The position numbers were made by a program, and so were the translations under genes. A model generated the notes under the pieces. That model had not been told where the DNA came from, made no database searches, and was given only the letters and a program-made list of their open reading frames with translations. 32,108 bases of DNA. Origin: Gemmatimonadota bacterium. Lineage in GTDB: Bacteria; Gemmatimonadota; Gemmatimonadetes; Gemmatimonadales; Gemmatimonadaceae. This document shows, one piece after another, positions 1 to 8,556 of the stretch; positions within the stretch are counted from its first letter, which is position 1, and each line of letters begins with the position of its first letter. Location: positions 1-32,108 of the forward strand of contig JAQBPV010000164.1 in NCBI GenBank assembly GCA_028287345.1, written 5' to 3'.

Positions 1-29
1 GACATCATCGGTTCAGTTGTCGTGCTCAT
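1..29 (-). CDS. Start of a gene downstream of the RND pump (partial)
   Basis: An ATG at 29..27 overlaps the TGA stop of the RND gene (ATGA overlap) and opens a frame reading M-S-T-T-T-E-P-M-M before the window ends. This is the usual geometry of translationally coupled operon genes. In an outer-membrane-factor/RND operon the missing third component is a periplasmic membrane-fusion protein, so that is the most likely product. This is inference from context: nine codons cannot identify a family. Confidence 0.4.
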
Positions 30-3000
30 GCGGATTCCTCCGGAATCACGATTTCGGGCTTCGGGTTTGCCGCGCGCAGAATGCTGTACAGCACCGGCAC
101 GACGACGAGGGTGAAACACGTTGCGACGAGCAGCCCGCCAATCACCGCGTAGCCCAACGGCGCGTTCTGCCCACCGCCGAGCGCCATCGGGATCATGCCG
201 ATGATCATGGCGAGCGCCGTCATGCACACCGGCCGCAGGCGCTCGAAGCCTGCCTCCAGCGCGGCCTCCACTGCTGAGCGTCCGCGCGCACGCTGATCGT
301 CGGCGAACGAGATGAGCAGCACGCTGTTCGCCGTCGCCACACCCATCGCCATGATGGCCCCCATGAGCGACGGGACGCTGAAGGTGGTCTGCGTGATGAA
401 GAGCATCCACACGATTCCCGCGATGGCACCCGGAAGGGCCATGACGATGACGAGCGGATCGAGCCACGTCTGGAAGTTGATCACGAGCAGCAGGTACACG
501 AGCACGATGGCGAAGAGCACGCCGAGTCCGAGTCCCATGAACGACGACCGCATGCTCGCCACCTGCCCGCGCATCACGATGCTCATGCCCTTGGGCAGCG
601 TCGGAGTGATGCCCGCGATGACCGCGTCTATGTCGCTCGCCACGCCACCGAGGTCGCGATCGTCGATGGCAGCGTAGACATCGGCGACCGGTTGCACGTT
701 GTAGTGATTCACCACGGCGAACGAGCTCAGTCGCTCCGACGTCGCGAGGTTTCCGAAGAGTTGCGGCTGCGTGAGCCCGACGGCGGTCACCGGTGTCTGG
801 TTGATCGCATCGAGCGAATTGATTTGGTATTGCGGCGTCATGACGTTCACCCGATAGGTGTTTCCATTCTGCGGATTCAGCCAGTAGTTCGGCGCCGTCT
901 GTCCGCTCGAGCTCAGCGAGATGAGCATGCTGCTCGCGACGTCGCGCTGCGTCAGGCCGATCTGCTGCGCCCGTATCCGGTCTACCGTGAACGACAGCTC
1001 AGGCGCGTTCACCACCTGCTGTACGCGGACATCCACGGCACCTGGCACACGACTGATCTCGGTCTGTAGTCGGCTCGCCATCTGATAGTCCGCCATCTTG
1101 TCCCTGCCCACGACCTGGACGTCGATCGCGGCCGGCAGGCCGAGGTTCAGCACCTGACTCGTGATGTCCGCCGCGGTGAAGAAGAACGTCACGCCTGGAA
1201 ACTCGGTCGGCAGCGTCGAACGGAGCTTGCGCACGTACGAGATCGTCGCGGCGCTTCGCGTCGGCGCAAGTTGCACCAGCATGTCGCCATCGGCAGGACC
1301 CACCGTCGAGCTGCCGCCGGTGGCCAGGTTCACCGAGTTCTGGTTGAGGCCGATATTGTCGAGAATGAGCGTGAGGTCAGCGGGCGGAATCGCACGCCGA
1401 ATGCTTCGCTCCACGTCGGCGAAGAGGAGCTCCGTTTCCTCGAGCCGCGTGCCCGCAGGCCCGCGTACGTGCAGCTGAAAGGATCCACCGTCGACAACTG
1501 GAAAGAAGTCCTGGCCGATGTGCGGGACGAGGAGCATCGACAGCGCGACGAACACGAACGCCGCAATCGCGGCGAACCGCCGGTGCCCGAGCGCCCTTTC
1601 AAGCAGCCCGTGGTATCCGTTGCGAAAGCGCTCGAATCCCACGTCGAACAGCGCGCTCACTCGCTCGATGGGGCCGCGTGGCGGCAACTTGACTGCCCCC
1701 GCACCATCGGGGTGGTCGGCGCGCGCCATCGCAAAGCGATGTGCGTCCGACGCGAGAAGATACCTGGCCATCGTCGGGACGATCGTCCGCGACAGGAAGT
1801 ATGACGCGAGCACCGCGAACACCACCGCCATGGCGAGCGGACGAAAGAGCGCCGCCGCCGGGCCGCTCAGGAAGAAGAGTGGCACGAAGACGATCGAGAT
1901 CGAGATCGTCGATACGAGCGTCGGTGTGGCGATCTCCGCCGACCCGTCGACCACGGCCTGCAGAATCTCCTTCCCCTGCGCCATGTGTCGATTGATGTTC
2001 TCGAGCGCGACCGTCGCATCGTCCACGAGAATGCCGACCGCGAGCGCGAGACCGCTCAACGTCATGACGTTGATCGTTTGCCCGAGTATCGAGAGACAGA
2101 TGATCGAGCAGAGGATCGCCAGCGGAATCGACGTCGCAATGATCAGCGTGCTCCGCCAGTTGCCAAGAAAGAGGAGGATCATCAGCGCCGTCAGGCACGC
2201 GGCGATCAGCGCTTCGCGGATCACCTCCATGATCGACGCGCTGACGAAGATCGACTGATCGGCGAGCAGCGTGATGTTGACGCCGGACACCAACCCCGTC
2301 TGGATCGACGCGAGCATCGCCTTCACGCCGTTCACGACGCTGAGGCTCGATGCGCTGCCGTTCTTGAGCACCGAAAGGTACGTGCCCCGGTGGCCGTTCG
2401 TCCGCACGATGTTCGTCTGCACGCCATTCCCGTCGCGCACCCACGCGACGTCCTTCACGTACACCATTGCGCCGTTGACCTGCTTGATGGGCATGTCGTT
2501 GAGCATGCTCGCCGCGTCCGGGCTGGAATTCAGCCGCACGGCATACTCGCGCGTGCCGAGCTTCGTCGTGCCCGAGGGCAGGATGACGTTTTGCGCGTTG
2601 ATCGCCGTGCTCACGTCCTGTGGTGAGAGTCCCTTCGCGTACAGCCGGCCCAGGTCGATGTCCACGTTGATCAGGCGCGGCCGTCCACCATACGGTGACG
2701 GAATGGTTGCACCCGACACGGTCGCCAACGGCGTCCGCACGACGAGACCCGCGTAGTCGTTGAGTTGCGATTCCGACATCGTCGGGCTCGAGATGCCGAT
2801 CTGCAGGATGGGCACGTCGGTCGCATTGAAGCGCAGGATGATCGGCGGCGTGATGCCAGGCGGCAGGCTGCGCGTGTTGCTCTGCGACGCGGCCGTCACC
2901 TGAGCCACGCCTGTTGGCACGTCGGCGTTGGGCTGCAGGAAGATCTTGATGACCACCACACCGTTCAGCGACTGCGACTCGATGTGCTCCATGCCGCTGA

Positions 3001-3226
3001 CGACGGCTGAATAGGATTGCTCGAGCGGCGTGGCGATGCGCTGCTCCATCTCCTGCGGAGCCATGCCCGCATACGACCAGATCACCGTGATGACGGGAAT
3101 CGGTATGGCTGGAAACACGTCGACCGGCGTAGTCAGGATCGACACGACTCCGCCGATCAGCACGAAGATGGCCGCGCAGACGAAGGTGTACGGTCGCTTG
3201 AGCGCAATGCGAACGAGCCACATCAT
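26..3226 (-). CDS. RND-family multidrug efflux transporter (HAE1/AcrB-like), inner-membrane pump
   Basis: Proton-driven inner-membrane pump of a tripartite efflux system, 1066 aa, the usual length for AcrB-type proteins. The first transmembrane segment (about residues 12-32) is followed by the porter motif region GMAPQEMEQRIATPLE. TM4 carries the adjacent aspartates D402-D403 in AVGILVDDATVALENI, the proton-relay pair of HAE1 pumps. The second half repeats the architecture and ends in several TM helices. I start it at 3226 because AAGGGAG lies 8 nt upstream; an in-frame ATG at 3277 falls inside the upstream gene. It begins 13 nt after the TolC-like stop, so the two form an operon. Oddity: the TM10 position equivalent to AcrB Lys940 is Ala966 (GVATANSVLL). 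The substrate cannot be read from the sequence. Confidence 0.93.
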   Translation of the reverse strand: MMWLVRIALKRPYTFVCAAIFVLIGGVVSILTTPVDVFPAIPIPVITVIWSYAGMAPQEMEQRIATPLEQSYSAVVSGMEHIESQSLNGVVVIKIFLQPNADVPTGVAQVTAASQSNTRSLPPGITPPIILRFNATDVPILQIGISSPTMSESQLNDYAGLVVRTPLATVSGATIPSPYGGRPRLINVDIDLGRLYAKGLSPQDVSTAINAQNVILPSGTTKLGTREYAVRLNSSPDAASMLNDMPIKQVNGAMVYVKDVAWVRDGNGVQTNIVRTNGHRGTYLSVLKNGSASSLSVVNGVKAMLASIQTGLVSGVNITLLADQSIFVSASIMEVIREALIAACLTALMILLFLGNWRSTLIIATSIPLAILCSIICLSILGQTINVMTLSGLALAVGILVDDATVALENINRHMAQGKEILQAVVDGSAEIATPTLVSTISISIVFVPLFFLSGPAAALFRPLAMAVVFAVLASYFLSRTIVPTMARYLLASDAHRFAMARADHPDGAGAVKLPPRGPIERVSALFDVGFERFRNGYHGLLERALGHRRFAAIAAFVFVALSMLLVPHIGQDFFPVVDGGSFQLHVRGPAGTRLEETELLFADVERSIRRAIPPADLTLILDNIGLNQNSVNLATGGSSTVGPADGDMLVQLAPTRSAATISYVRKLRSTLPTEFPGVTFFFTAADITSQVLNLGLPAAIDVQVVGRDKMADYQMASRLQTEISRVPGAVDVRVQQVVNAPELSFTVDRIRAQQIGLTQRDVASSMLISLSSSGQTAPNYWLNPQNGNTYRVNVMTPQYQINSLDAINQTPVTAVGLTQPQLFGNLATSERLSSFAVVNHYNVQPVADVYAAIDDRDLGGVASDIDAVIAGITPTLPKGMSIVMRGQVASMRSSFMGLGLGVLFAIVLVYLLLVINFQTWLDPLVIVMALPGAIAGIVWMLFITQTTFSVPSLMGAIMAMGVATANSVLLISFADDQRARGRSAVEAALEAGFERLRPVCMTALAMIIGMIPMALGGGQNAPLGYAVIGGLLVATCFTLVVVPVLYSILRAANPKPEIVIPEESA

Positions 3227-3239
3227 GGCGTAGTCTCCC

Positions 3240-4592
3240 TTACAGCCGCTGACCGAGCAGCGATTCGAGCGCGGCACGCGCGCTCTGGTAGTTGAATCGT
3301 GCGCTCACGAGACTCAGCTGCGCCTGGATGAGGCTCGTCTGCGCCGTCAGCACATCGAGGATCGTGGCGATGCCCGCTCCGTACCGCGCTCTGAAGAGGC
3401 GCAGGTTCTCCGTCGCCAATCGCACCGACTCGCGCGAGAGCTCGATGGAGCTCTCCGAGAGATGCAGGTTGCTCAACAGCCGCTGTGCATCTGCGCGAAC
3501 GAGCAGCCTCGTGTCCAGCGCCGTCACCGTGGACACAGTGGCCGCGACCTCCGCCTGCGTAACCGTCGCCTCGCGCACGAAGCCGTCGAACAGCGGGAAC
3601 GTCGTCCCGAGCGTCATGATCCAACCCGGCCGCAACCCCGCCGGTGAGCTCGAGCCCAACGCCCAGTTGTAGCCTGCGCCGGCCGTGATGGTCGGGACGT
3701 AGAGCGTCTTTGCCGCACGCATGGCGGCGGTGTCGGCGCTCGCAACCGCCTGCGTCGTCCTGACCGCAGGCGCCGTCGTCATGGCGAGCGTGAGGACAGC
3801 GGAGTCGTTCATGACGAGCGGCGTGGGTTCGATGCTCGCCGCCGGCTCTGCGTCCACCGGCCCATTCGCACCGACGAGATGCCCGAGCGCCGCAGTATTC
3901 ATGACCAGCGTATCCGTCGCGGCGAGTTGTGCCTGGCGCGCCGTTGATAGCGCGAGCTGCGCACTCAGCACATCGGCGCGAGTTGCCGTCCCCGCTGATT
4001 CGCGGCGCTGCGCGTACTGAAGTCCCAGGCCGGACTGCGCGACCTCGTCTGATGTCACACGAATGAGCTCGTGGGAGCGGAGCACATCGAGATAGCTCTG
4101 CGTCGCCAGATAGATCGTTGCGTATCGCTGTAACGTGAGGCCCGCGCCAGCGGCCTGGCTCAGCGCGTTCGCCTGCACGCGCTGGGCGCTGCGCCGGCCG
4201 CCGGTGAACACGTCGACGAGCGCTGCGACGCCCGCACCATACTGTTGTTGCGTGGCCGACGATATCGACGACGATGTTCCTCCGCCGGACGATTGGTTCG
4301 TCGACGCCGCGGTGGAGCTCAACGCAAGCGTCGGCAGGTATGCTCCCATCGCCACCCGCTGCGCTGCCGACGTCGTGCGCACGGCGCCCATGGCGCCCGC
4401 CACGGATGGACTGTGGGCGAGTGTCTGCGCGATGATCGTCTCGAGCGAGAGCCGCGGACCGAGAACGAGCGTCGTGTCGGATTCAACAGCCCATTGCTGA
4501 CACGCAGCCGTCGCCGGCAGACATGCCATGAGGCAAAGTGCCAGCGCGAGCGCAGGCGGACGCAACATCGTGATGGGAATCGAGATCGACAT
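3240..4592 (-). CDS. TolC-like outer-membrane efflux protein (OEP family)
   Basis: Outer-membrane channel of the efflux system, about 450 aa. A hydrophobic signal peptide (LRPPALALALCLMACLPATA) precedes two copies of the long helical OEP repeat typical of TolC/OprM. The C-terminal repeat contains the usual run RYGAGIATILDVLTAQTSLIQAQLSLVSARFNYQ. The start at 4592 is preferred because GGAAG lies 5 nt upstream. The longer in-frame ATG at 4613 has GAGGA directly against the start codon, which is too close. It is the first gene of the efflux operon, 13 nt ahead of the RND pump. The 14-bp palindrome at 4705-4718 lies about 110 bp upstream and is shared with the regulator promoter, so expression is probably set by the adjacent response regulator. 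Confidence 0.88.
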   Translation of the reverse strand: MSISIPITMLRPPALALALCLMACLPATAACQQWAVESDTTLVLGPRLSLETIIAQTLAHSPSVAGAMGAVRTTSAAQRVAMGAYLPTLALSSTAASTNQSSGGGTSSSISSATQQQYGAGVAALVDVFTGGRRSAQRVQANALSQAAGAGLTLQRYATIYLATQSYLDVLRSHELIRVTSDEVAQSGLGLQYAQRRESAGTATRADVLSAQLALSTARQAQLAATDTLVMNTAALGHLVGANGPVDAEPAASIEPTPLVMNDSAVLTLAMTTAPAVRTTQAVASADTAAMRAAKTLYVPTITAGAGYNWALGSSSPAGLRPGWIMTLGTTFPLFDGFVREATVTQAEVAATVSTVTALDTRLLVRADAQRLLSNLHLSESSIELSRESVRLATENLRLFRARYGAGIATILDVLTAQTSLIQAQLSLVSARFNYQSARAALESLLGQRL

Positions 4593-4704
4593 CGCAGCTT
4601 CCGATCGGGTCATTCCTCGGTCGCAGTGCGCGACGGCGAGGCACGAACGGAAGGTGGTTTGACAGGGCGCTGCGGTCGATTCCCGGACTGCGTGCTCTAT
4701 TGGC

Positions 4705-4718
4705 TCCCCGATCGGGGA
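4705..4718. promoter_or_regulatory. Palindromic operator candidate upstream of the efflux operon
   Basis: TCCCCGATCGGGGA is a perfect 14-bp palindrome between the regulator gene's stop and the TolC-like gene's start. The same 14 bases recur at 5464-5477. A two-fold symmetric site of this size suits a dimeric NarL-type HTH protein. Assigning it to the neighbouring regulator is inference. Confidence 0.55.
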
Positions 4719-4751
4719 TGGCCGAAGCCACGCGCGACATGAAGAGCAACG

Positions 4752-5405
4752 TCAGTCTAGATGGAATATCCCGCGCGAGATAGCCAGTGTCACGGCTTCG
4801 GTGCGATCGGCGACACCGAGTTTGGCGAAGATGTTCTTGAGATGCACCTTCACTGTCTCGTCCGTGCGGCCGATGATACTGGCGACGTCACGGTTGCTCA
4901 GCCCGCGCGCGACGAGTCGCAGCACCTCCACCTCGCGCGCCGACAGATCCGTGCGCGGCGTGAACTCGGCGAGTCGCACGGCGACGGCGGGCGGGATGAC
5001 GCGCTCGCCGCGATGCACCGCGCGGATGGCCGTCAGCACGTCCGTCAACAGCATGTCCTTGATCAGGTAGCCGCGTGCGCCCGCTTCGAGGGCGCGATGG
5101 ATATCGACGTCGCCCTCGTAGGTCGTGAGCGCGAGGATGCGCGCGTCGGGGAACTCGCTCCTGATCTCGAGGATCGCCGAGACGCCATCCATGTCGGGCA
5201 TGCGGAGATCCATCAACACCACGTCGGGGCGGTGCTCGCGGAACAGCGCTACCGCCTGACGGCCATTGCCCCCCTCGGCCACGAGCTCCAGCTCGGGCTG
5301 TTGTGCGATGACGCCGGCCAGACCGTTGCGCACCACCGGGTGATCGTCCACGACGATGACGCGGATGCGCGCTCCGTTGACTGCCGCGTTGGCGTTCTCC
5401 TTCAT
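4752..5405 (-). CDS. NarL/FixJ (LuxR-type) DNA-binding response regulator
   Basis: 217-aa two-component response regulator. The receiver domain (about residues 14-130) has the acidic pair D20-D21, phospho-acceptor D66 in VVLMDLRMPDMDG, switch residue T94 and conserved K116 in GYLIKDM. The C-terminal LuxR HTH (about 150-217) reads TDLSAREVEVLRLVARGLSN, then HLKNIFAKLGVADRTEAV. AGGAG lies 3 nt before the ATG, with a second GGAG further upstream. No histidine kinase is present in the window, so it is an orphan here. It lies between the efflux operon (same strand, downstream) and fetAB (divergent). A shared palindrome in both flanking upstream regions suggests autoregulation plus control of the efflux genes. 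Confidence 0.93.
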   Translation of the reverse strand: MKENANAAVNGARIRVIVVDDHPVVRNGLAGVIAQQPELELVAEGGNGRQAVALFREHRPDVVLMDLRMPDMDGVSAILEIRSEFPDARILALTTYEGDVDIHRALEAGARGYLIKDMLLTDVLTAIRAVHRGERVIPPAVAVRLAEFTPRTDLSAREVEVLRLVARGLSNRDVASIIGRTDETVKVHLKNIFAKLGVADRTEAVTLAISRGIFHLD

Positions 5406-5462
5406 CGGCTCCTACTCCACATGGGACCGAGGAAAGAGACGCGCAAAACCTCCCGCAGACAA

Positions 5463-5478
5463 CTCCCCGATCGGGGAG
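5463..5478. promoter_or_regulatory. 16-bp palindromic operator candidate in the regulator/fetA divergent region
   Basis: CTCCCCGATCGGGGAG is a perfect 16-bp palindrome centred about 65 bp upstream of the response-regulator start and 67 bp upstream of the fetA start. Its inner 14 bp are identical to the site at 4705-4718. The placement allows control in both directions. The binding protein is inferred from proximity. Confidence 0.6.
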
Positions 5479-5537
5479 CGCAGGAACTCGCCGGGTGTGG
5501 AGTGGTCGGAGGCACCGATCTCGCCTAAGCTGTAACT

Positions 5538-6293
5538 GTGAACACAATCACTGCAGAGCGGGTTCCCGCCTTCTCGCTGCGGCAAGTCCAGCAGGTTCGC
5601 GGCGACGTCCACACGTTGCGCGATGTCGACCTCGACATCCCGGCGGGCGAAGTCGTCGCCCTCGTCGGGCCGTCCGGCGCGGGCAAGACGTCGCTCGTCC
5701 GCCTCCTGAATCGCCTCGACGACCCCGTCAGCGGTACCGTGACCTATGACGGAGCCGCCATCGAATCCATCTACGTGCGCGAGCTCCGTCGCAAGATCGC
5801 CTTTGTGTTCCAGGTCCCGGTCATGTTCGACGGCACCGTGGCCGACAACCTCCTGTTCGCACGCGATCTCGCGCACGCCGCCACGCGGACTCCAACGCTT
5901 CGGACTCCCGAGCCGGCGGAGGCGCTGCGTCTCGCGGGGGTCGATCCCGAGTTTGCCTCGCGCGATGCGCAATCTCTCTCGGGCGGAGAACGCCAGCGCG
6001 TCAGCATCGCGCGCGCGCTGATGACCGCTCCCGAAGTCCTGCTGCTCGATGAACCGACATCCGCGCTGGATCCCGATGTCGCTGCCCACATCCTGGCGAC
6101 GATACGCTCGCTTGCCGACACGATGCACCTGACGGTCGTCATGGTAACCCATCGCCTCGAGGAGGCCAGGGCCGTGTCGACCCACACGGTATTCATGGAG
6201 GCGGGCACCGTCATCGAATCCGGCGCCACCGAGACGATGTTCAGCGCGCCGACCCAACCACGGACGCGCGACTTCCTGGTGCGGCAGCGATGA
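5538..6293 (+). CDS. fetA: ABC transporter ATP-binding protein, FetA/YbbL-like
   Basis: 251-aa cytoplasmic ATPase. Walker A is GPSGAGKTS (residues 44-52), followed by the Q-loop in AFVFQVPVMF, signature LSGGERQRVS, Walker B VLLLDEPTSALD and the H-loop histidine in VTHRLEEA. The partner permease 31 nt downstream is of the FetB/UPF0014 type, which identifies this as the FetA subunit. In Escherichia coli FetAB exports iron and helps resist peroxide stress. The start is GTG with no clear Shine-Dalgarno sequence; a TAAGCT box about 10 nt before it could give a leaderless transcript. It is transcribed divergently from the response regulator, and the 16-bp palindrome sits between them. Iron as substrate is by family analogy. 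Confidence 0.85.
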   Translation: MNTITAERVPAFSLRQVQQVRGDVHTLRDVDLDIPAGEVVALVGPSGAGKTSLVRLLNRLDDPVSGTVTYDGAAIESIYVRELRRKIAFVFQVPVMFDGTVADNLLFARDLAHAATRTPTLRTPEPAEALRLAGVDPEFASRDAQSLSGGERQRVSIARALMTAPEVLLLDEPTSALDPDVAAHILATIRSLADTMHLTVVMVTHRLEEARAVSTHTVFMEAGTVIESGATETMFSAPTQPRTRDFLVRQR

Positions 6294-6324
6294 CACTCCC
6301 CTATCGCTCTCCAGCGAGGACACC

Positions 6325-7119
6325 GTGCCCGTCCTGACCTGGGCCGATCTGGCGCTCGCCTCCGCGCTCGTGCTCATCGCCATGGCGATCTCCGCGTGGC
6401 AGCGGCTCGGCCTCGCTCGCGGTTTCGCCATCGGCGCCATCCGTGCCGTCGTACAGCTCGTCGCCGTCGGCTATGTGCTCGCGTTCCTCATCTCCACGAA
6501 GCGTTGGTATCTCGTCCTTCTTACGCTGCTCGTGATGTTGATCGCCGCAACGATCACGGCGACCGATCGGCAGAAGCGCGGACGTCGCGTCCTGTTCGTC
6601 ATCAGTGGCACGTCGATGCTCGTTGGCGCCGGCGTCACCCTCGCCTATGTCGATGCGGTCGTGTTGCGTCTGCATCCCTGGTACGATCCGCAGTACCTGA
6701 TTCCGCTGTTCGGGATGATCATCGGCAACTCGATGAACGGCGCAGCACTCGCCGCCGAGCGGTTGAACAGCGAGATGGATCTTCGGCGCGGCGAGGTGGA
6801 ATCATACCTCGCCCTCGGCGCCTCGCCCTCGCGCGCCTCTGCCGAGCCGGTACGACGCGCGCTCGTGGCCTCCATCATGCCGACCGTCAACATGTTGATG
6901 GTCGTCGGGCTCGTATCCCTTCCCGGGATGATGACCGGACAGATCATCGTCGGGCAATCACCGATGACGGCCGTTCGATATCAGATCGTCGTCGTGTTCA
7001 TGCTGGCTGGCGCGGTTGCGATGACGGCGGCCGGTGTCGCGCTCTGGTATCGACGCACTTTTTTCACGAAAGCCGAGCAGCTTGTGCCGCGTGGTATCAC
7101 CGCGGCTCGGAAAGCCTGA
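6325..7119 (+). CDS. fetB: FetB/YbbM-like ABC transporter permease (UPF0014)
   Basis: 264-aa integral membrane protein with about seven hydrophobic segments, close to the E. coli FetB length. Family landmarks include the early GAIRAVVQLVAVGYVL segment, then YLIPLFGMIIGNSMNGAALAAERL, and PTVNMLMVVGLVSLPGMMTGQIIVGQSP. The start is GTG with GAGGA 4 nt upstream. It follows fetA by 31 nt and forms the membrane half of the exporter. The function (iron efflux) is inherited from characterised E. coli FetAB; nothing in this sequence itself proves the metal. Confidence 0.87.
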   Translation: MPVLTWADLALASALVLIAMAISAWQRLGLARGFAIGAIRAVVQLVAVGYVLAFLISTKRWYLVLLTLLVMLIAATITATDRQKRGRRVLFVISGTSMLVGAGVTLAYVDAVVLRLHPWYDPQYLIPLFGMIIGNSMNGAALAAERLNSEMDLRRGEVESYLALGASPSRASAEPVRRALVASIMPTVNMLMVVGLVSLPGMMTGQIIVGQSPMTAVRYQIVVVFMLAGAVAMTAAGVALWYRRTFFTKAEQLVPRGITAARKA

Positions 7120-7203
7120 CTCTGCGCGCTCGAGGTGTGGCGCCCCAGCGTGTCTCGTGCGATTTTACGGGGTCGTTTCCGTTTCTCAGCGGCAACGACG
7201 TCT

Positions 7204-7290
7204 GGGCAGGTGTCTGAGTGGTTGAAGGAACCGGTCTTGAAAACCGGCGTACCCGCAAGGGTATCGTGGGTTCGAATCCCACCCTGCCCG
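7204..7290 (+). tRNA. tRNA-Ser (anticodon UGA)
   Basis: A complete 87-nt cloverleaf. The acceptor stem GGGCAGG (7204-7210) pairs with CCTGCCC (7283-7289), with discriminator G. The anticodon stem CCGGT/ACCGG encloses loop CTTGAAA, with anticodon TGA at 7238-7240. A long variable arm (TACCC-GCAA-GGGTA) marks a class II tRNA, and the T arm is GTGGG-TTCGAAT-CCCAC. CCA is not encoded. Confidence 0.97.
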
Positions 7291-7322
7291 TCATGAGTAC
7301 CGCTCAACAGTAGAGGCATCTC

Positions 7323-7766
7323 GTGGGTCGCAAGATTGGTGGTGCCGCACTGCTGCTGCTCTCGGCGCTGATGCTCCTCGGCTTCGCGCGCTCGGGCGCG
7401 TCGATCGGCTCGCCGACGACACTGTTCGCCGTGCTGATCACCGTCGTGCTCCCAGCGGCCGGTGGTGTCGCGCTGCTTCGCGGCGCCCTCGGCGGCAACT
7501 CCAGGGCGCGGATGCAGCAGCTCCGCCAGCAGACTATCGACGCCGAGATCCTCCGCCTTGCCATGGCGCGGCAGGGGAAGCTCACTGCCGTCGAAGTTGC
7601 GAGCGCCCTCGCACTGCCCGAGAGTGAGGCCAGGAGTTCACTCGACTCGCTGGTCACGCGCGAAGTCGCCGACCTCGACGTCACCGATGAGGGGGTGCTC
7701 GTCTACTCGTTCCACGAGGCGCGCTACTTCGACGGAAACTCCGGAGGCAAGCTGCTCGGTGGTTGA
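7323..7766 (+). CDS. Small membrane protein with C-terminal winged-helix-like region, function unknown
   Basis: 147 aa. Two hydrophobic helices (about residues 6-22 and 32-52) are followed by a soluble C-terminal part. The stretch DAEILRLAMARQGKLTAVEV and then ALPESEARSSLDSLV looks like a degenerate winged-helix DNA-binding fold, as in small regulators that test one helix pair before a beta-hairpin. The start is GTG with GAGG 6 nt upstream. The stop overlaps the start of the zinc-ribbon gene by 8 nt, so the two are probably co-translated. I do not recognise a named family. Confidence 0.75.
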   Translation: MGRKIGGAALLLLSALMLLGFARSGASIGSPTTLFAVLITVVLPAAGGVALLRGALGGNSRARMQQLRQQTIDAEILRLAMARQGKLTAVEVASALALPESEARSSLDSLVTREVADLDVTDEGVLVYSFHEARYFDGNSGGKLLGG

Positions 7767-8478
7767 TCCAGTCGCCCCTCCGCGCACGCCCTTCGAGGCT
7801 CGGCTCCCCTGCCCTGTGTGCCTCGGTGTGCAGATGGAAAAGGTGCAGATGGTAAATGCGACCACTGCGCTGGTGCTCGATCATTGCCCACGCTGTGGCG
7901 GTGTGTGGTTCGAGAAGGGTGAGGCGCAGCAACTCACGCGTCACTCGCCCTCCGAGCTGTGGAAGCACATTCCGCCTCGCGAGTCGAGCCCCAAGCCGCC
8001 CTGCCACGGCTGTGGCACGCCACTCGATCGCGACGCCGAGAAATGTGCCGTCTGCGGCACGAAGAACGAGCTCGAGTGCCCGGTCTGCGCCAGGACGATG
8101 GAGCGGCGCCAACACTCCGGCCTGACGCTCGACGTCTGCTCCAACTGCAAGGGCGTGTGGTTCGATCACGCCGAGTTGAAGAGCGTGTGGTCGATTGCAG
8201 TCATCGACGCGAACAAGCGGCGCTTCGGGCGCGGCGCACAGGCTGCGGCCATTGGCGGTGACGTTCTCCTCGAGTCGCTCTTCTGGGCACCGGGACTCGT
8301 CATCGACGGTGGTGTTGCCGCCGCGCATGGCATCGGTCACGTCGCCGGCGCACTCGGTAGTATCTCGATCGACGGCGCGGCCCACGCCGCCCTCGGGGCC
8401 GCCGACGTCGTCGGTGGCGCCGCCGAGGGTCTGTTCTCGACGATCATGGAGATCATCGGATCGATCTTCGACTCCTGA
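7759..8478 (+). CDS. Zinc-ribbon protein (zf-TFIIB type, three CxxC-CxxC modules), function unknown
   Basis: About 239 aa, started at the GTG at 7759 that overlaps the preceding stop; the open frame extends further 5' but only as a shadow of the upstream gene. Three zinc-binding modules are visible: CPVC...CPRCGGVWF, CHGC...CAVCG and CPVC...CSNCKGVWF. The first and third carry the CxxCxGxWFD/E signature of the TFIIB-type zinc-ribbon domain (COG3809-like). The C-terminal third is Gly/Ala-rich and hydrophobic (DVVGGAAEGLFSTIMEIIGS), suggesting membrane association. Coupling to the upstream small membrane protein hints at a joint role. No function can be read. Confidence 0.82.
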   Translation: MVDPVAPPRTPFEARLPCPVCLGVQMEKVQMVNATTALVLDHCPRCGGVWFEKGEAQQLTRHSPSELWKHIPPRESSPKPPCHGCGTPLDRDAEKCAVCGTKNELECPVCARTMERRQHSGLTLDVCSNCKGVWFDHAELKSVWSIAVIDANKRRFGRGAQAAAIGGDVLLESLFWAPGLVIDGGVAAAHGIGHVAGALGSISIDGAAHAALGAADVVGGAAEGLFSTIMEIIGSIFDS

Positions 8479-8483
8479 ATGGT

Positions 8484-8508
8484 GTCATCCCGAGCAGAGC
8501 GATGGACC
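8484..8508. repeat. Dispersed palindromic repeat copy (GTCATCCCG...GGACC family)
   Basis: GTCATCCCGAGCAGAGCGAT followed by GGACC sits between the convergent zinc-ribbon gene and the TonB receptor. It resembles the copies at 24046-24080, 24124-24165 and 30130-30162. Confidence 0.5.
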
Positions 8509-8556
8509 TGCTTCCCCGCTGGGAGCAAGCCCTTCGCTGCACTCGAGGTCAAGACG

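Noticed and set aside
1599-3221. 540-aa open frame on the minus strand inside the RND gene
   Set aside because: It is an Arg/Ala/His-rich off-frame shadow of the well-conserved RND coding frame, as often happens in high-GC DNA.
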